DNA of 64,000 nt from Effrenium voratum (taxonomy: Eukaryota > Sar > Dinophyceae > Suessiales > Symbiodiniaceae), in the NCBI GenBank assembly GCA_963377175.1, contig CAUJNA010002890.1:217501-281500 (forward strand), in the 5' to 3' direction. The translations under genes and the position numbers were made by a program. Position 1 is the first letter of the stretch, and the number at the start of each line of letters is the position of its first letter. The notes below the pieces were generated by a model. The model was not told the origin of the DNA, searched no databases, and saw only the letters and a program-made list of their open reading frames with translations. Below, one piece after another: positions 1-12,400 of this stretch.

Positions 1-453
1 TTTGCGGATTTGGCCCCCCAAAGCGAGAGTTGTCCTGTAATTACCCTTTACACCGACCTCGAGGTGTATTTTTGTGCGACAGAGCCCTTTTCAGGTCGAA
101 GGGAAGCCACGTTATTTTAAAAGTGTCTCCCACTCTCACACATAGACAGACCCCAACAGAGTGCAAGTCTGCATGTGTCCATGTGGGGGTTGATCAATAT
201 TCCCTTCGGCCCCCAAATGATCATGGGTAACTTTCCAATATATTACCCTGCCACCAACTAATATGGAAGCGCACAAACCCCCTTGCCAAGAGGAAACTCG
301 TGTTTCTACAGGGCTCTGTGCACTTCCATGTGAGTCGGGGTATCTCTTGAGTGGTTTTCCAACCACCGGTCATCCCACGTGACCCTTTTGTTCAACCGAC
401 GTCCCCTTCTCCCCGATCGCCCCCGATCGCCTCGCGCGAGCGAGCGCGCTCAG
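1..453. other. Window start, no assigned exon
   Basis: No coding segment could be assigned here. A stretch from about 243 to 340 is a degraded copy of TIR family J: CCACCAACTAATATGGAAG on the left answers CACTTCCATGTGAGT on the right. The final 80 bases are C/G-rich and end in an AG that serves as the acceptor of the first recognised DUF4336 exon at 454. The true 5' end of that gene lies here or upstream of the window. Confidence 0.5.
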
Positions 454-3400
454 GTCCGCAGGCAGATCGGCGAGGGCATGTGGTCCTTTGAACAGGAGCA
501 AAAGCTCGCGAACATCGCCGTGAACGCGCGCGTGCTCAGCCGGGAAAACCCGTCAATCCGCCGCCCCAAAAGAATCGGGGTGGCAAGCCCGGCCAGCCGG
601 CTCAACTTAGCTTCTTAGATGTTATTTCTCGTGTTTTGTGGTAGTTTCCGAATTGAACCCACCAGTTTTCGTCACTTTTAGCGGGGGATCAGAAAACGCG
701 CAGCCCGGAAAAAGAACGGGCTTACCCTTGCGGAGCCTACACATTCGTGGGTGTTTTAAGGAAGCTCCAACTCAGCTTGCCGGTTCGATAGGTAGGCAAT
801 CAGAAATGGAATGACCGCCAATTCGGGAATCCCTTCCGGTTCATTCCCAACACCCGGCATGGTCATTCCCTACTGATCACCAGCAAGAAAATCAGAATTT
901 CAATCTTTTGAAGCTTTTCTTCCTCAGTTCATGGACTTTATAGTTCTTGGGAAAGCCATTCGGGTGGTAAACAAAAAGTTAATACTTCTTTTGGCCAATC
1001 AACTCAGAAAGTGAGTAGCATTTCAGACTTTTGTCTTTTTTCATATGGTTGTCAGCCCGTGGCTGCAGCCAAACCCGGGTCTTCTGCAAAACTATGGTCA
1101 TATATTTAGGGTGGACGAAATCCCGCACCACTTTGAAACCGTGGGTTTAGATAATTTGTTTCTTGGGAGTTATGACATACGGGTCTCACGAACAGTTGCT
1201 TTTGAGGCTACTCTTCTTGGGCCTGTTCGACCGCGAGACAAAGGTAAGAAGCTCCCTCTAGAAGCTCCCTCTCGACGCTTTCCGGGATTTTTGAGGGACA
1301 ACTGCGTCCAGGACAAGATGTCTCGATCTTCAAATGGGTGTGGCTCAAAATTACTTCGCCAGGCCTACGCAGGTTTTAGCTGGTTCCATGTGCCAAGGCC
1401 ATTGTGGTCTCCATGTTTTTGAGCCACAGCCAAATGGGCGAAGCGGTCCCGGGTGTCCCCTGGACCGCGCGGGAGCGCCGCCGAGGTGCGGATGACGGTG
1501 ATCAAGCTGCAGGATGGAAGTCTGCGAGGGGCTCAGCGGGATGGGAGCTCCGAGCCTGGCCAAAGCCATTGCCACAACGCACTGCCTGAGTTCAGGAACT
1601 TAGTCACTTTTTGGGACCGTTTTAGTGGTAAATACGAAGTTTGGACTTTTTTTGGGCCATCCACTCAGCAAGTGAGAGAAAAGCCAAAGGCGCGGCGAAG
1701 ATCTTTTGGTGTTGGGCGGCGCCGTTTGTAAGTCTTTCGGGGTGACAGCCCCACCTAACATGGAACCTGAGGAATTAGGAGGGGGCCTGGTTTTGTCCAG
1801 GGACCGGGTCCCTGTCAGGTGCCACGTTAATTAATTGCAGGGAGGGTAATTGACCTGTCAAAAAGAAGGTTTCACCGCTCTTTCGATTCTTTGCACTTTG
1901 GGCAGACCCCGTGAATACTAGGTTTTGAGCACGGCTCAACTGGGTATGAGGGTTGCTGAAAGGAGGGGGAGCTCTTTTGGACCCGTTGTGGGTGACTGAT
2001 TGTATGGAAGGGCCCCACATCGACCTCTTTTGAGGGTGTTCTCCATTGAATCTCATGGCTTAGAGCAGTTTGGAGCTGGAGCACAGGGAGCCGTTGCAGT
2101 TTGGTGCCTATGACAGGATCGAGAAGGGCAATCCATGTCCTTCGTACGGCTCCCCTTGTGGTCAGTAAGGATCGATGAATGTCCCCCCTGGTTTCGAGGG
2201 TTTCCACCCTCAAACCTATCCCAGGGTTAGCATCCCCGTTTGGGGGTTGGTTTATATAAGAGAAACCAAAGGAAACCCATCATTTTGGGACTAGCCCTTG
2301 AGACAAAGCCATATAGTTGGAGGCTGGAAGAGAACCATGGGAGTCCAGATCCAGAGCCTCACCTCATCGGACTCGTCGGACTGCGAAAGCAGCATGCGAC
2401 TTGTGAGCCACATCCTCAAAATATGGGTAGATAGGTCCAATGGGCCGCCTTTTTAGTTCTTGAAGCATGGTTCTGGGTAGACCATTTTGATACCGATCGG
2501 TTTTGATTATGACTCATGTGGCTACCTGTTTGAAAAACCTATTGGCTACCGGTTCACCCACGTGCCAACCCAAACCCACCAAGTCTATTTATTTGCCCTT
2601 TAAGGGAATCCCTGGGTTCATTCCCTTCCCTATTGAACACTGGCACCACCCGCGGTCAACATTCTGGGAACCGGCGAAGGAACCGTTTTTCAGTCGCGGC
2701 AACCGGCTCGCTCGAGGTGGGTGCACAACCCAATTGCGCCCACCGCCGAGTGTTTGGCCTTGCTGAGGCAGGGCTCAAATGGAAGATCTGCTTCACTTGC
2801 GATCGGTGCGATACGGAATGACCCGAGTCCAGGTTTTGGGAATGAACTTCATGAACCTAGGGTTTTTTCACATTCTGTTTCCACCAAAATGGTCTTCCTA
2901 AAAAGTATAAAGTCCATGAATTCAGGGAGAAAAGCTTCCATGCTCGGTAGGAAATGACTAAGGCCAGGTTTTGGGAATGAACCGGAAGGGGTTTCCCTCA
3001 CAGGAAACCATAGGGGATAGTTTACAGGGGTCATTCCATTTCTCATTCTCTGCTGAGAACCAGCAAGTTGGCTTGGAGTCCAATACAGGCTTTACATAGA
3101 GCCAACAAACAAGAGGTGCTTTTGGTTTGCATAGCCCGCGGATGGTAGGTCTCCTGTTTGCTTCCTTTGACACATGATCCGAAAACGGGTCCATAGCTGC
3201 TATGTGCATGGCCATGCAACGAAGCTGAATTGGCGGTCTCCTGGTCATTTTTGTCCACTCCCCACGAGTAATTGGTGCTTGGGTGCGCCACCCTAGACCA
3301 CTTGTTGAATTTGGTGGTGGGTGGGGGTGGGGGTGGTGTACACAAAGTCTGGATCCTGATGCGTCAAACCGCTCGTTTTAATCCGCGGCTTTCACAAAAT

Positions 3401-6400
3401 CATTGGACGACTGCACGCCCAATGATTAGGACAGACAAAAGTGTCCTGTTCAGTGTAACCTTGTTATTAGTAGGTTATAACCCAGGTGGCCTTTTCCACT
3501 TACTAGCTGGCCGAACATCCAAGCAAAACCCCCCTGTTGCTGGGTTTCCGTGCACGGGGGGGGGGGGGGGGGTACAGAATGGTCTTACTAACTTGGCGAA
3601 TCGAACACCCAAGTACCAGCACTCGGAACACTTTTGATCTGGTTGATCAATATTGCGTAACTCCACCGAACGGGGGGCTTCTTTTTCTCGGGTTCTAGCT
3701 TTGGCTAGTCACAGCTGAGTAACTGCTTGAGTGATCTCTGGGTTGTCAAGTCCCTATAGTGATCTCTGGTTCTAACTTTGGCTTGTCGCCACTTACGAAG
3801 ACTCAAGCCAAAGTTGATCTCTGTTAGTAAGTTGAGTGAGGGAGTGTTAGTGAGTTGAGCTAAAGTGGAGCTAACACTCAAGCCTCCCTCACAACTAACA
3901 TCTAAGAGGGCTTTGCGCGGGTTCGGAAACTTTGGCTAGTCACAACTTACCAACTGCTTGAGTGATCTCTGGGTTGTCTCGTCCCTACTGTGATCTCTGG
4001 TTCTAACTTTGGCTAGTCAGCTACTTACTAACACTCAATAAGTACAAGGTAGTGATCTCTGGTTCTAACTTTGGCTAGTCTAACTCAAGCAGTCAGAGGG
4101 GCTAGTCAGTTACAACTTACTAACACTCCACTTACAACCCAAAGTGGAGCAAACACTCAAGCCTCACTCACCAGTAACATCTCAGAGGGAGGCTTTGCGT
4201 ACTCCGATCGAATTTTGGACGTCCGAAAATTTTCCGCAGGGAGCTGAGCCTTCCGGTGAAGTACATCGTGCTTGGCAGCGCCCAGCCCCAGGGCCCAGAT
4301 CGGAATGGGATCGACGGCCACTTGGGGCAGTGATTCCATTTTTGCCGGGTATTGCATTGCAGCAGGGGGCGGGAACCACCAGTTTTTTTTTCTTTAATAT
4401 AATAAATAAACGAAGAGGAGAAATGCGAAGGGTTACCTAAAGGAAAGGAAGGTGACTTGGATCCACTGGGAACGCGAACAAAACCAATACCCTGAAGAAG
4501 GAGGTGTCGACATCTACTGGGGGGCCTACTTGCTAGGTTAGTTTGAACATCCAAGCAGCCGGAGCCAAGAAGCTGGAGCCAAGAGGCAAAACTACACTGT
4601 CCGCTGGCTCGGAGGCTCTTTGTGCAACCAGCTAGCTTTCTGGTGACAGAAGGGCAAAGGTAGTATATAAATGGATGAACATGAGTTTCTTGAATTTAGA
4701 GTCACTTTTGCGGGAAGCACTGCGACTTCATCTGATTGGATTTAACATTCATCCTCTGTCAACATTCACAAACCAAAGCACGCCTCTTCATCAAACCTCG
4801 GGAAAAAGAAGAACACCTGATGGATACAACAAAAAACAAAAACAAAAACAAGCAGCAGGGCCACAGCGGCGCAGTCCCACAGCCCCGTATCTCATGAAAA
4901 ATCGTGTTTTTTGGTTGGGAGGGTTCCCCTACGAAAATAGACTACCGCACTTTCTCACCCTTTTTTGGCCCCGCAAAAAGGGTCCCCTTATTCTAACCTC
5001 TCCACTGGAGGACGCAGCTTTTGGTTCAGCGGAGGTACGAGCACAAGATCTTCGTGGCGCCTTTTGCCAGGAGATATCCCGAGGCGGAGGCGCGGCGCCG
5101 GCGCCGTCGCTCGCTGGCTCGCTGGCCGTCCAAAGACTCGGGGGGCGTTTGGAGCTTCGGCGGTTGAGCCGTGCTGACTCGGGGGGGGGGGGGGGTTGAA
5201 CCAGATGGTTCAAATGAAATGCCCCGTTTTTGTTTTGTCCTTATTTCTTAAGGCAAGTAGGTCATAACTTGTCACAACCATCCCAGTGATTCCATTGGTA
5301 TTGCGGCAGGGAACCAAGGGATTGCCACCCGAGAAAAGCAAACCCAGACGAAAAATCTGAAGGGTTGCCTACTATAGTGGTAGCTTGGATCCACTGGGCA
5401 TGGTAAGGGGACCAAATCAAGCAGGAAAGGCTTTTGAAGACTCCCCGAGGTCCGTTTCAGACTGGGTATGGCCTCTGACCCCCCCAAACGCCAACTCAGC
5501 GGTTGGGGGAAAAACTGCTAGGTCCCGCAGCTAGGTGGGTTCCCCTACTAAAATAGACTACAGAAGAAAGACGGTACCCTTACATTCTAACCTCTCTACT
5601 GGAGGACCTAGGTATGTAGCAGTCTGGACCAAAGAACCCCTTGCTCTGCCTTACCACTGTTTTGATGGGTACCAACTCCAAGAAGGCTGCTTGGATGCTC
5701 GGTTCGCCACATCTTGGAAAGTGGAAATGCCCCCTGGGTTATAACCCACCAATAACCAGGTGAACTCCACTGAAAAGTGGGTGAAACAGCCGAGGTTACG
5801 ATGCTCACGTACGAACTGGGCGCAGACCCAAGTGCCAGCACCCGGGCCCACTTCCTGCGGACATTTGGGACTTTTGATATGGGAAACAGGCAGTTGGCGG
5901 GTGCTGGGTGGGCAAAAGAGGCAGTTTCCTTGTTAAAAAACACCCCCCGTGAGGTTCCATGCTAATTGGAGGCTACCCGCTACCAAAGGTCGAGCCCTTA
6001 CGAACCTGGCGAAGACCCAAGACCCAAGCAAGGATGCCTTGGTAGATTATTCAAATTGGGAACCCTTGGGAGGAACTCAAAAAACATACACTCCCTCAGC
6101 CTAACATGAGGCCTCCGCAAATGGAACCAAGTCTTCCATTTCGGGGTTGGGAGCTTCCTTGTTGGTCTGTGGGAGATATCATTGTTGTAGTTTTTTACCA
6201 CTTTTTCAGTCAGTGGTCATCCCATGCCCATGGGACCTTTTGATCAACCCGCACATGGGAAACCGGCGTTTGCCCGGGGGCTGGGGGGTGGAGCGGGGGC
6301 GAGCCCAGCGGCCGTAGCAAATCGACAGGTCTTCACAGTTCCGCAGCAGTGGAGCTGGCCGCTGGATCTGCCCTCCGTCTTCTACGGGATCTTCTCCGCG

Positions 6401-9400
6401 GGAGACCTGAAGGCCCACTTTTTTACTTTTTTTCACGGGGGCCGGAGAGCATAACGTGGTGGTCGTTGGGAAAGATTTTACATGTTTGCTTATTGTGGTT
6501 TTGTGTTTGAAATCTCCACTTAACTGCTAAAAGTTATTTTTTTGCTCCCCTTCCAAAGTCAACCAAGATAGGTGTCTTTTTTGGGCTAGTTTGGATAGAT
6601 ACAGACGGGTTCCGCTGGTTTAGATGGGTTGTATTCCGTGCAACAGAGTTATTTGTCCTTGAAGCCGGAAGCTCCATCAGTGCGACGGTTTCAATGGAGA
6701 CCGCCCAACTTTTTTTGCGGGGGAAATCCAGTGTCCCTCGAGGGAGGGAGTTAGATAAGTTTGTTGCGGTAAGGTCGGCGCAAAAAGGGTGCATTGAGAG
6801 CCAGCACACGAAACCCCCCAACCACTGCGTCTTGGACAGTACTTGAGATTCTGGACATGGGGAAAAATGCAGTTGTTGGGGGGTACTGGAGCAAGGTCTT
6901 TGTTTAAACTTTCAGTGGTGTCTTGTTTGCCATTTGTTTGGTGTCTCACAGATGTGGAGGTGGATTCAGCTGAGAGGAAAGCGGATGACAAGGCCAAGCC
7001 GCCGCGGAAGCTAACAGGATCTGTCACGGTGCTTCGAGAAAGAGGCAAGCGCAAAGGTGGTCCTGGGATAAGAGCAAGATGAAGAACTTCTTCACGAAGC
7101 AGCATGGCGGAAGGGTGCCTTTACACAAATGACAAACTTCCTGCAACAAGCCTGCCTCAAACAATTGAAGCTCAAACCTCGCCCTTAAAATGAGCTCGCT
7201 CGGCAGATGACTGCCCCTCTCACCGCCGAAAGTCTCTTACCTAAGGGACACCACGGTTCAACTCCTCCATTGTCCTTGGTCCCCCATTTGGAGACAATCA
7301 ACTCCCGGGTAGATGATAGTTAGTAAAGGGTAATCCCAAGCCCAAATGAGCGGCTTCGCCGCCTTTCTAACTCTTTACCTGGTTCTGGGTAGACCATTTA
7401 GATAAATGTCATGAGTCGATCGGTTTTGATCATGACTCATCCTAGCGGTTTTCAATTTCCATCATGGTTGACCATTTACCATCGGTTTTGATCATGACTC
7501 AAGTGTGCCATGGTCGAAAGACCAGTTCCTTTGCTTGCGGTCAACGTTGGGATGGTCATCCAGCTGGTAGCGAGGGTTGTTAATATCCATGGTCGATTGC
7601 AATGAATGATTCCTATCGAGGGTGAGGCTCCCGATCCGTTTGGATTTGATCTCCTTTAAAGACTAGGTCCCCCAGCTAGGTGCCCTTTACCGTTTCTTTT
7701 TTCGGGGAGGGTTCCGCTACTAAAATAGACAAAACCGGAAAAACATCGGGTACCAACTTATTCTACCCTCTCTAAGGAGACAACCCCATTCGCTTCGCCG
7801 CCGCTTGGCGGCGAGATGTCGCTCCATTGAAGCTGAACGAAAAACTCGGTGACGTCGAGCACGCAGACTTGGCTTCTTGGTGTGTCTGTTCAGGGCCCTG
7901 GCAAGAGGATCGTCCATTTGCTTAAGCAATCTTCTTAGACAAATAAAACAACAAATAGATAAAAACAAATAGATAAATAGCACATGTCGTTTGAACACTA
8001 CTTTGTGTTTAAGTCCCTTTTGGTTTTGCAGGGAGTCTATAAATACTGGACACACGTTTTATTTGGTCCATGGGTCAAGCAAATGGACGGTGAGAGGGCC
8101 TCAGTCGTGCTTCCTACGAACCCCATGAATGACGAGCACAGCCAGGGACAACTGGCTGACTTGACTCATTTCATGTGTTGTTATTAGTATTTTTATGTTT
8201 TTAAATTAAGGGACTCCCCCCCAAAAAACATGTTTAAAACCACTGCAAAAAGGGTACACACCCATGTATCAATCTTCTCCCCCGTGTACACATTTGACTG
8301 GTGAAATTCAAAGCACCGGCCATCCACAGGGTGAACGCAGACAGCGAATTGAATCCCATGTTCATTTAGCCATCCTTGTGTGCCATCTATTTTCACTCAG
8401 GTGTACCTCTCGATGAGACTCTTAGAAGATACAAACGGACCCTTAGGGATCACGTTATCCTTTTTCATTTTCATGGGCGTTTCTCAAAAATGGTATTTGG
8501 CCCCCAAGAAAAACACTGCTTTGAGAAACTCCCACATACGCACCCCAATCAACGGATTCCTTCCGAAACGTGTTCGTTTCCATGGCTGTAGCTGTAGCGC
8601 AAAGCTTCAGCCCGATGTGCCCCCCCCCGCCAAACATCGAGGCCACAACAATGATTTGTAGATGAAACTCCTTTTGGGGGCCCCCTTTTGGGTTACTATG
8701 TGTGCATCTTGTTTTTTGAGGGCACCACTTTTTGGTGGCTTTACAGGGAGCCAAAAAGGACACGCACTATGTTTTTTGGGGGGGCTCCCCCTACCAAAAA
8801 AAGGCACCCATGTGCTTTTTGCCCTGTGGCTTACTCGTATTTTCACCCGGCCCTCCCTCCCCCAGCCGGCTTCCCCGCCCGTTTGCGCCCGATCCAAGCG
8901 GATCGATGGATGCGATCGCAGGACGGGGACAAGGAGGCTCCTTGGTCCTCGGAGATCGAGCAGCGGCTGCTGTGCCCTCAGGCTCGACAAAGCAACGGCA
9001 AGCGTGTTGCGGGGGAGGGGGGGGGGTGGAAGGGTGGGTGGCAACCTTTTTGTTGTCCTGTTTTAAAGTCGCGGAAGCAAATCGTTTGTCGAGACAAACA
9101 AGAAGCTGGTCTTGACACCTAGCGATTTGCTTCCCCGACTTTCAAAAAGGACAACAAAACGGTTGCCACCGCTACCCACCCACCCACCCACCCACCCACC
9201 CCTCCACCCCGCCCCCAGCTACCCCCCAACCTCTTCCCCTGACTTGCTCGATAAACAAAGAGAGGCCAGGGAACGCAACTTCCAGGCTTTTTGCGTCACA
9301 AATTCAGAGACGCCAGCTGAACACCGGCCAGCTGAACGCCCCTTTGGAAGCAACTTGAGCCTTTGCGTTAGGGGAGTGGAGTTCGTCTCTCAGAACGGCT

Positions 9401-12400
9401 ACGATGAATCAGCCAACGCATATTTAGCAGCTCATTCATCGTATATCAAACATCATAGTATGATGCGCAACGTGTATCAGGTATCACATAGCATATCAAC
9501 ATATGTGATATGCAAGAGCCATCATAGATCGTGCATCATATCAGAGCATATATATAATCTACGTACATCATGCATTGTACATATATATATATATACATGT
9601 ATATATATATATCATATGCCCTTTGCCGGTATGTTGTATATCTGGCGAAAGTACTGGTCGTTATGTTTGCCATGTGTCATCTATCATTTGTCACTCATTT
9701 TATTCGCCTAGGTTTCCCAGTGCATGCCTCGTACTGTTCAGTTGCCTTCGCAATGCAAAAGTGACATTGCTGGAGACAAACCACCGGACGTCAGCAGGAC
9801 CTAGTTGACCGTTTTCCTCCTTACCGTATCCGTGGGTCGGGTTCGGCTCCCAGCCCCAAGCTCTTTGCGCATTTTGTTTTGGGGGGCTCCCCCCCGGTAT
9901 GGCGGACGCGTGGTGTGCAGATCATAGCCTTCTTGTTTTGGGGTGTTCTTCCATTTGCTTATGAATATTTGGTATGTTCCGCCTGCTGGGTTTAGAAGGA
10001 CTTCATATCACTACCGGACATCTTCCACTTTATCCCTACTGGACATCTTCCACTTTATCACTGCCGGACATCTTCCATTTTGTCCAGGGGGCTTAAGCAA
10101 CTGGCCGAAATCCAGATCGCACCGGTGGGGATGGATGACGTGCCATGAATGCTGCCATACACCACACGCCAACTGGTTCAGGATTTCGCCGTCCACTCAC
10201 AGTATTTGTTGCCTAGGGGCCTAGATGAATTTACATCCACTACGGTTGAAGCCCTAAATATTGCAAGTGCGGAGCAGAAAAACAAAGGGCACGGTCCACT
10301 AAGGGAAGCACTGTGACATGATATCTGTGGCCCCCCTTCCCCTGATACAATGTTGAACTTGCAATATATTGGGCCTCGAAAGACAGGTTACGCGCTTGGC
10401 TTCAATGTTGAACTTGCAATATATGGGCTCGGAAAGACGGGTTACGCGCTTGGCTTCAACATTGTAACTGGGGGAGAGGTGTCCGCACGCAGCGGGCGAT
10501 GCCACAGAAATGGTGTCGACATGTGCCTTGGTGGCACTTGCACTATTTAGGGCTTCCACTGTAGCTCCCCCAGTTGTGCCTCTTTACCCTTTTTTGGGAG
10601 AGGGTTCCCTACTAAAATAGACAACAGAAAAAGGGTACCCTTATCCTAGCCTCTCCACTGGACCTAGTCCACATCTCCTTGAGGTTGGCGTTTTGGGTCT
10701 TCAGTCAAATCTATTTGAGCAACAGCCACACCCCTGTTGGCCAATGTCAGGAAGGGGTTCTACTAGCTGGTTAAGGCCTATGGAAACTTCAACCTTTATC
10801 ATCCCAGTAGCGCCGAGCGTCATGTGTCGACATCCACGGCTAAACAGCCCATACGTCCTGATGCTCCCAAAAGGAAACCAAAAGGGGATGGCATTTTGGC
10901 TAAAACCAACAATCCAGGCTTCCTGTATGACACCCAAATATATTTCTTGTTTTAGTTCTCGATTGTTTTGCTTGAGCCCAGGCCTCCATTTGACACCCAG
11001 CCCCTTTCTCGCGCACGTCGTCAGAACCGCCTGGGCTTTGGCTACAGCGCCTCCGAATGCGCCTTCTTCCACAAGAGGCGAGCCTTTAGCGTGAGGTGAG
11101 ACTCTCGTGCATAGGTGTCCATTGTTGGTTGCAAAATAGATGGCGTTCCTGGTCAACCAGGTGGTTCACTCATCTACCAGGGCCATCTATTTTTTCTACA
11201 AGGACACCTATGCTCTCGTGTTGACTTCAGGGAAATTTTTAGGGGGGAGTGGTCCAAGGGGAGGTTAACCCCATTAGAGGGTTATGACCCAGGTGGCCAA
11301 CCACTTGACTTGGCAACGCACACCCAAGTACTACAGAAATCGCAGGAGTCGATCATCCACAAGCAATGGACATGAGCCCCCGCCGAATTCCTCCACAGGG
11401 TTTTGTGACTTTTTGCAGGGGGGAGTGGTCCAAGGGGACCAGGGTGCCCTAAGGCTACTTAAAGGGGAATTGTGCGTCAGTTAAGTGGTTGGCAGGTGTG
11501 GTTCGGCATTGACCCCGGATTAATAAATTCCTGTTTACTAGTAGGGTTGGGGGGTGTCAATTTCTGGTTGATTATTCTGGGGTGCTACTTAAAGGGGCAT
11601 TGTACTTAGTGAGTGGTTGGCGGACACCCCCCTGTTAGGACGGGTTTATGAATCCGGGGTCAACATTCATCCGGACCGTACTAAAAAACGGGTGGCTCTC
11701 CTTGCAAGGAAATGAGATCGATGGTTAGCTTCACATTTTCCCTACGAGTTCGAGCAACCCCCTTTTTAAATAAAGATCATTACTAAAAGGGAACTCGCCC
11801 CTGAAAATCGTGCTGTCCTAAGGAGCAAATCCGAAGTTCACACGGGAGCATGCGGTGGAGATTTATGTCAGAACCATATTTGGGAGGGGAGCCCTGTTAA
11901 AATTCACAGCCAAGTGTGGGCTCCAACCCAAATTTCTATTTCAGATAGACGAAATGTGAAATAGAATCAACCGTATTAGACCTGAGAAGTCGGCCTTGGC
12001 AGCAAGCCTTTCATTGACACATGTCGCAATTCTGCTAGGAAGAATTCAACCAAGAAAGAGTCCTGGTCTAGTGATGCTTTTCCAGCAGAGGCAGAGGGTT
12101 GGGGCCGTTGGGTCAACCTCTTTCTGGGGTCATCAGGTTGACTGTTTTGGGGGAAAGTCAGAAACTGGTTTCGGTTGTTTCCCTTTAGCAAGCCACTTGG
12201 GTTGACCGTGACTTTGACAATGGGTAAATGGCTGGTAAAAAAAAAAAACAAAAAAACAAACAAACAGGTACTGACTTTTGGAAACCCTGGTAAATGTTCC
12301 AGTTTGACATACCCAAAAATCATGAAGCCAGTCTTTGTGGCTTGCGGAAAAAGGGCGGGGAGTCGCCGAGTTCCCGCGCATGTCTCGCACCCCGGAGGTC

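Noticed and set aside
4675..5199. 174-codon + strand open frame
   Set aside because: It overlaps a family D element and reads the DUF4336 exon at 5035-5089 out of frame. It is a shadow, not a gene.
6951..7083. Possible extra DUF4336 exon (DVEVDSAERKADDKAK...)
   Set aside because: The GDLK and DGDKEAPW exons join in phase without it, and the family has no insertion there. It also shares upstream sequence with a dispersed repeat seen again near 30165.
9112..9711. 199-codon + strand open frame starting MTPSDLLPRLSK
   Set aside because: It is composed of a CCCA microsatellite, unique DNA without protein character and a TA repeat (Ile/Tyr run). It lies inside a well-supported intron.
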